Below are positions 59,644 to 64,000 of a stretch of 64,000 bases of DNA, in pieces. The stretch is from Symbiodinium sp. CCMP2592 (lineage: Eukaryota; Sar; Dinophyceae; Suessiales; Symbiodiniaceae). The position numbers and the translations under genes are program-made. The notes beneath the pieces were generated by a model. It was given only the letters and a program-made list of their open reading frames with translations. It was not told the DNA's origin and made no database searches. The number at the start of each line of letters is the position of its first letter. Positions within the stretch are counted from its first letter, which is position 1. The DNA lies in NCBI GenBank assembly GCA_905221615.1, contig CAJNDT010000975.1, positions 41,840-105,839 of the forward strand, in the 5' to 3' direction.

Positions 59644-62212
59644 TGCTCCCTTAAGGAGGTGAAAGGGGTGCTGCAGTCGGCAGTGGAGAACGGCCATCGA
59701 GAGGTGCCCGCATGGCCTGCGCCAGTCTTCTGAGGCCATCCCTTCGCTTTCCTCCCCCCCCGCAGGTGCTGGAGCTTCTGATCTCGGCGAAGGCCCGAGT
59801 CTTCCCGCAGGGCCGCGAAGGCTGGACGGCAGTGCACGAGGCCGCCAGCAACGTCGGCGACCGGAAGCTGTGCCTCAGCAGAGAGAGCTCCCGAGTCCCG
59901 AAGACTTCCAAGACAGACGAACCAACAAGCTTTGAAACAGGGTCGAAAAGGCTGGCAAGTCCCAGTGTCTTTGGAAACCACATCCATCCCTGCCGCAACT
60001 AAGTTTGGAGATGCTGGTGAAGCACAAGCTTGACTTAGCAGCCACAGATGGAGCAGGCAGGGCAGTGCTGCATAGGAGCACGCGGGTGAACTGGAGGACC
60101 CGAGCCATTAGTGGGCAACTCTGACAAGAAGGTCAAGAGGCAGGAACGCCAGAACGTAGACGATCACCGACAAGCTCACTCATCTCTGGCCACTAGCATC
60201 GTTGACCCCATGGCTCGACTTTTGGATTCGAGTCTTTCGGCCGCTCTTTCAACTGCATCTCTCCCAGTGGCAGCATGTCATGTGGCTCTGCAGCTTTGCA
60301 ACTCCCGGTTTGTTTCTGCTCTTGTTTCTGCAAAGCTTTGTCGCAGCAACCTTTCAGCAACTTCTATGCAGCATCACCTAGAACCCAGCATTTTCGGTCT
60401 CGCAGTCGGTGCACATTTTGGCTTTTGCCCGCATTGTCCGTACACCTCAAGCTAGTTGGACGATTTCAACGGGATGTCAGGCGCTTCTAGCTTCCTTGGG
60501 TGTGCTTCCACTCCTGAACCGACAATCCAAGATGAACCATGGAATCGGCCAATCTGGGCAATGTGGCGTACATGTCGATGTAAGGCCCGGTTGCGGGACC
60601 AGGACAAAAGACTTGCAAATGTCCGCTGACATGTGCTCCGATCTTCATGACCGCAGAGAGAGCCAAGCAAACAGCATGTCACACTGTGCTTGTCTTGAAG
60701 GGCTGCTCAGAGTGCTGAGCTTGTGTCGAAGCCGTGTCTTTCTTGTAGGCAAGGTGGTTGCGCACCACCATCCCTCGGAGCCGGTCCTGGCGCCTCGGCG
60801 CTTCCTTGCACGGTCGGCACTGGGCACTGCCGTGACGCTGATGCTCCTGTGGGCAAACCGAGGGCTTTCTGCTTGAGCAGCGGGCTGATCTCGCTGCTGC
60901 GGACGCGGGTGGCGTGACCGTTGCCCACGAAGCCGCGATGCGCGGCCACGTCGCTGCCCTTCGGCTCTTGGCTCAGGCTCGGAATGCCGAGGAACCGACA
61001 TCAGGTGAAGTCGTGGTTGGCCGAAGGATCCCGTCGGAAGTGCCGGCAAGTGTCTCCTAAACTCCTCCAGCAGTGTGGATCTGAAGCGCGAAGCAGGCTG
61101 GGATCTCGCTGACGGATCAGTGCAGCGATTTGTCCGCAGTTAGTCGCAGTGATGGTCTCTGTGTGGGGACCTGCTGCCTGAACTTCGCACATCGACTGTC
61201 ACATTGCAACCAAGGCAACGGTGCCACCCCTGCGCACTTTGCAGCATTCGACGGTTCCTTGGGCATGTTTCGGTCAGGAAGGATTGGTGCTTAGAAAGTC
61301 CAGTGGATTCCGGCTTCTTCAGCAAGCTGCGAATTTAAGGTCACACAGGAGTCCTGCGGGAACTTTTGGCCAGCCGCGCAGCGGCTCTGGTTGCAGTTGC
61401 AAACGGATGTCTCAGTCCTGCTCGTGTTTTTGTTGTCGCATTCGGGGTCATGCAAGGATCTCCATGCCCTGGACCATGCCGGTGGGTCGCTGCTGCACCA
61501 TGCTGCATCGCAGGAGAACGTGAGCGAGGGGTTGTTGCGTCTGGAGGGTCCTTGGCCAACAGCTTTCTGAAAGTCTCAACCGGATAGCATGCAGTCTGCG
61601 ACAGGGCCAGACATCTGCGCTCGCTTTGCTGCTGGGCGAGGGTGTCCGTGCAGGACGTCCGAAATTTTCCGAGCGGCTTCGGTAGAGGTTGCCGACGTAG
61701 ACCTTGATCTTAATAGCGGCTGAAGCAGGACCGGACGCTTTCGGACGCACTCTGATGCACGAGGCACCAGCTGATGTCATGCTGCTATCCTGGCCTTCTA
61801 CTTCCTCACAGCTGTGAAGCAAAAAGCTCAAACGTGGGTTAGCAGCAGCCCCTGGCAAGGCGGCGGCCACAGGCTTCCCGGAGGCAATGCAGCTCCTCCG
61901 GCAACGCGGAGAGGATCCGCTTGCCCAGGCCTCTTGGGGGGACGACCGGGGCCCCGGACCCATCGCCGTGGTGTTTCTCGTGGCAGGATGGTGACGGCCG
62001 CTCTGTGGCGCAGTATGCCGCTGAGGGCGGACACGCAGAAGTGCTGTGCCTTGGATCGCGGATGTTCGCAACTGATCGTGTTCAGATGCTTGCACTAGTA
62101 CACGTTTCGAGGAAGCAGCTCGTCTCCTGGGGCGTGGACCTCCGGAACCTGGACCGTGAGGCCGTGGAGGATCCCGCGGTGCTGGAGCTCCTGAACGCCA
62201 GTGAGCTCTGAC
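59644..62212 (+). CDS. Ankyrin-repeat protein, about ten exons
   Basis: Successive ankyrin-type segments lie on the + strand in separate short exons: about 59650-59703 (LQSAVENGHRE), 59766-59866 (VLELLISAKARVFPQGREGW, TAVHEAASN), 60004-60105 (LEMLVKHKLDLAATDGAGRA), about 60863-60985 (FLLEQRADLAAADAGGVTVA, HEAAMRGHVAALRLLAQA), about 61055-61080 (LLQQCGSEA), about 61205-61270 (GATPAHFAAFDGSLGMFR), about 61440-61525 (LDHAGGSLLHHAASQENVSE), about 61838-61935 (AAATGFPEAMQLLRQRGEDP), about 61985-62045 (GRSVAQYAAEGGHAEVLC) and about 62108-62212 (LVSWGVDLRNLDREA, stop). Intron 59704-59765 is GT-AG; 59867-60003 would be GC-AG, a donor type known in dinoflagellates. Other boundaries are approximate. 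A protein-interaction scaffold; partner unknown. It might continue beyond or be fused to the upstream gene. Confidence 0.65.
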
Positions 62213-64000
62213 TCTGACGACAGCTCTAAGGAGCACTGCGCATATCTGCGCAGTCCGGTAGCAGTTGAATGCGTCCTTCAGGCGCATTCCGTCTATCGTT
62301 TCGACGAGGCTTCTCAGCCAAAACATTCGAGGCATACAAGTGGGTGGGGGCGGAGGTGTCGTCCGAGGGATGCCGGATGTTCGAATTTCGATGTCGAAAC
62401 TGCAGCCATTGCTGGCTTCAAGTTTTGGGAGACGTTGGCCTGGAGCTGTCTGCTGCCCTTCATCGCACCGTCCAGGTCCAGTGTGCTGTGTGTGCGATCT
62501 TTCTGAACATGTTTTGCGAACCTGCTTGGACCTACTTCTCATATCTGATTGTGCCTCAGGTGCAGCCATGGGCAAATTCCGGCTGATAGAGCTGGTACGA
62601 CGCATGGCTGCATTCGGTCTCCATCTGGGAGATCTAGCACTCCGATGGCAATCTTCGCCTCGTATGAGCCGTGCAACCAAATGACGGGCTGACAGTGAAG
62701 AAAAGCTTTGACGAGGGGGGAACTATAGCTGCTTAGCTTACAGCAGTTTGCCTGTTTTGGGAGGGAGTTTTAAGCTGCATTGCCAGGACCATGCATGTGT
62801 GTCCTGCCGGAAGTCGCCACCCCGGACCGCAGGCACGGGAGAGTGTTCGGTCCCTGTTTGACCATACTGCTATGTCGTGCTTGTGGCATTGCACTGGCAG
62901 AGTTGGAGGATCCCCTTCCGTGAGAAGATCTTGTGGACGGGCATCTCGTTGTTCGTCTTCTTGGTGTGCTGTCAAATTCCGTGCCTTGCTCGCCTTTGGC
63001 CAGGGCATCTAGGTGTTGAGGCGCAGAGGTCACAGAGGTGGCCAGAGGGGTGGCTGCCCGGAAGGTCAGTGAAGTGAACTTTGAACTTTAAAAGTGCTGT
63101 TGAGAGCCTGGTCCCAGTCGCTGAAAAGCGAACTCGCGAGGCTGTACGGCATCTCGGCCAACAAATCCACCGTTGCTTGCTTGCAAGTTTCGGTGTCAGG
63201 TTGCAGCTGGGCAGATGTTTTCGCCTTTCTTGCACTGGAACTCCCAAATGGTTTTTGCCATTTCGGAACCGTGGGCTGTTCAAGGACCCTTTCTACTGGA
63301 TGCGTGTGATCCTTGCATCGAACCGCGGCACTCTGATGGAGCTGGGCATCTCTCCGATTGTAACCTCAGGTCCGGTGGCAGAGCTGAGCATAGCAGGGCC
63401 TTGCTGTCCATGTCACGTTGGAGTAGAAGATCACAGCATCTCTCTGCGGAGTATGAGTGTCCACTCGCCACAGTGTGTTCGTTGCAGGCATGGTGATGCA
63501 GTTGCTGGCCGGGTCCAAGCTTCTCGAGGTGGACCAATCCCAGAAGGACGGGAGACGAGTTGAAGGGCACCATATTCGGGGCTGCGGAATGTGCGACGGT
63601 CAGATACCGTGTTGCTGGTGGAAGCTGCTCTGTCCAAGCCTTTCTTCGGCCTGACTGCATTCGTGATCGTTGGTCAGTGACGGGCTGGACTGGTCAGGCA
63701 TCCATGGTCTCGCTTGGTAATCCACATCCCAGGAGGATAGAATGCTCTTTCAAGCGGCACAGAAGCTCTTCGGCATGGCAGCTCGGCTGGCCCTGGGCCG
63801 GGCTAGGAGAAGTTTCTAGTTACGTTCTGACGCATGCGGTGCCTGAGCAGACCTTCCAAGCCTGTCCGACTTAACAAAATGTGTGACAGCATCCATCGGG
63901 AGTGCTTGGTATGCTCAGCATAGCATCCTCGGGTAATCTCGCGTCCTCTATCTGCCTGGTGTTGCCGGAAGTGCTTCGTCGGTGGGTTTCTGCATAGTAC
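62213..64000. other. Right end: possible further exons, none confident
   Basis: No clear gene. One segment after an acceptor-like TTCGTTGCAG (about 63490-63555, [20 protein letters not shown]) resembles half of an ankyrin repeat, so the ankyrin gene or a neighbour may extend here. The many 60-160 codon frames on both strands look random. Confidence 0.35.

Noticed and set aside
61448-62680. 410-residue minus-strand frame
   Set aside because: It runs antisense to ankyrin exons that have clear family motifs; its own composition is Arg/Pro/Ser-rich without domains.

Overview
The window looks like nuclear DNA of a dinoflagellate, most likely Symbiodiniaceae or a relative. The grounds are long stretches without compact genes, short spliceosomal introns (GT-AG and a probable GC-AG), huge trinucleotide microsatellites, large retroelement proteins with dinoflagellate-style domain mixes, and many frame-broken members of repeated gene families. 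No bacterial operons, rRNA, tRNA or CRISPR arrays were seen. All assignments rest on reading motifs by eye; no database search was run.

Layout. 1-1.44 kb: satellite of about 430 bp units. 1.44-3.8 kb: degenerate telomere-like repeats, TAG/ACT microsatellites and a 1.1 kb foldback. 3.8-13.7 kb: a gene cluster on the + strand (gag-like fragment, protein-kinase-like protein, 2-oxoglutarate/Fe(II) dioxygenase-like gene with an in-frame TGA, three diverged paralogues, a GT32-like glycosyltransferase gene). Its gaps and some coding parts carry paired micro-hairpins with an invariant ACA loop. 14.1-35.1 kb: two almost identical LINE retrotransposons in tandem, each with one 1646-residue ORF (AP endonuclease-like, reverse transcriptase, C2H2-like fingers, and a C-terminal ubiquitin-specific-protease-like domain). 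The first LINE is split by an 8758 bp DIRS-like tyrosine-recombinase retrotransposon with textbook split direct repeats (A1-ORFs-B1A2-B2); the second LINE preserves the empty site. 35.1-37.6 kb: compound TAG microsatellite, a 40-bp palindrome array, and CT/TGTC repeats. 37.7-44.9 kb: a second cluster (gag-like protein with a Lys/Ala and Cys-rich tail, and a spliced transposase-like gene) whose non-coding parts are peppered with AGCAY-loop-RTGCT hairpins. 45.2-56.5 kb: a third cluster (small paralogous ORFs, a DHD-motif glycosyltransferase-like remnant, a frame-broken superfamily-1 helicase, and an unknown 521-residue ORF), with ATAC-loop hairpins at both ends. 58.7-62.2 kb: ordinary-looking intron-bearing host genes, a JMJD8-like JmjC protein with a signal peptide and an ankyrin-repeat protein.

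The strongest novel signals are: (i) segment-specific families of tiny hairpins, above all twelve ACA-loop pairs whose stems covary, one pair of which breaks a coding frame; (ii) a LINE carrying a USP-like deubiquitinase domain; (iii) a DIRS-like element whose pol combines a methyltransferase-like domain lacking its PC cysteine with an apparently intact Fe(II)/2OG dioxygenase domain, in the unusual order YR-gag-pol and with gag and pol separated by a single in-frame TGA.
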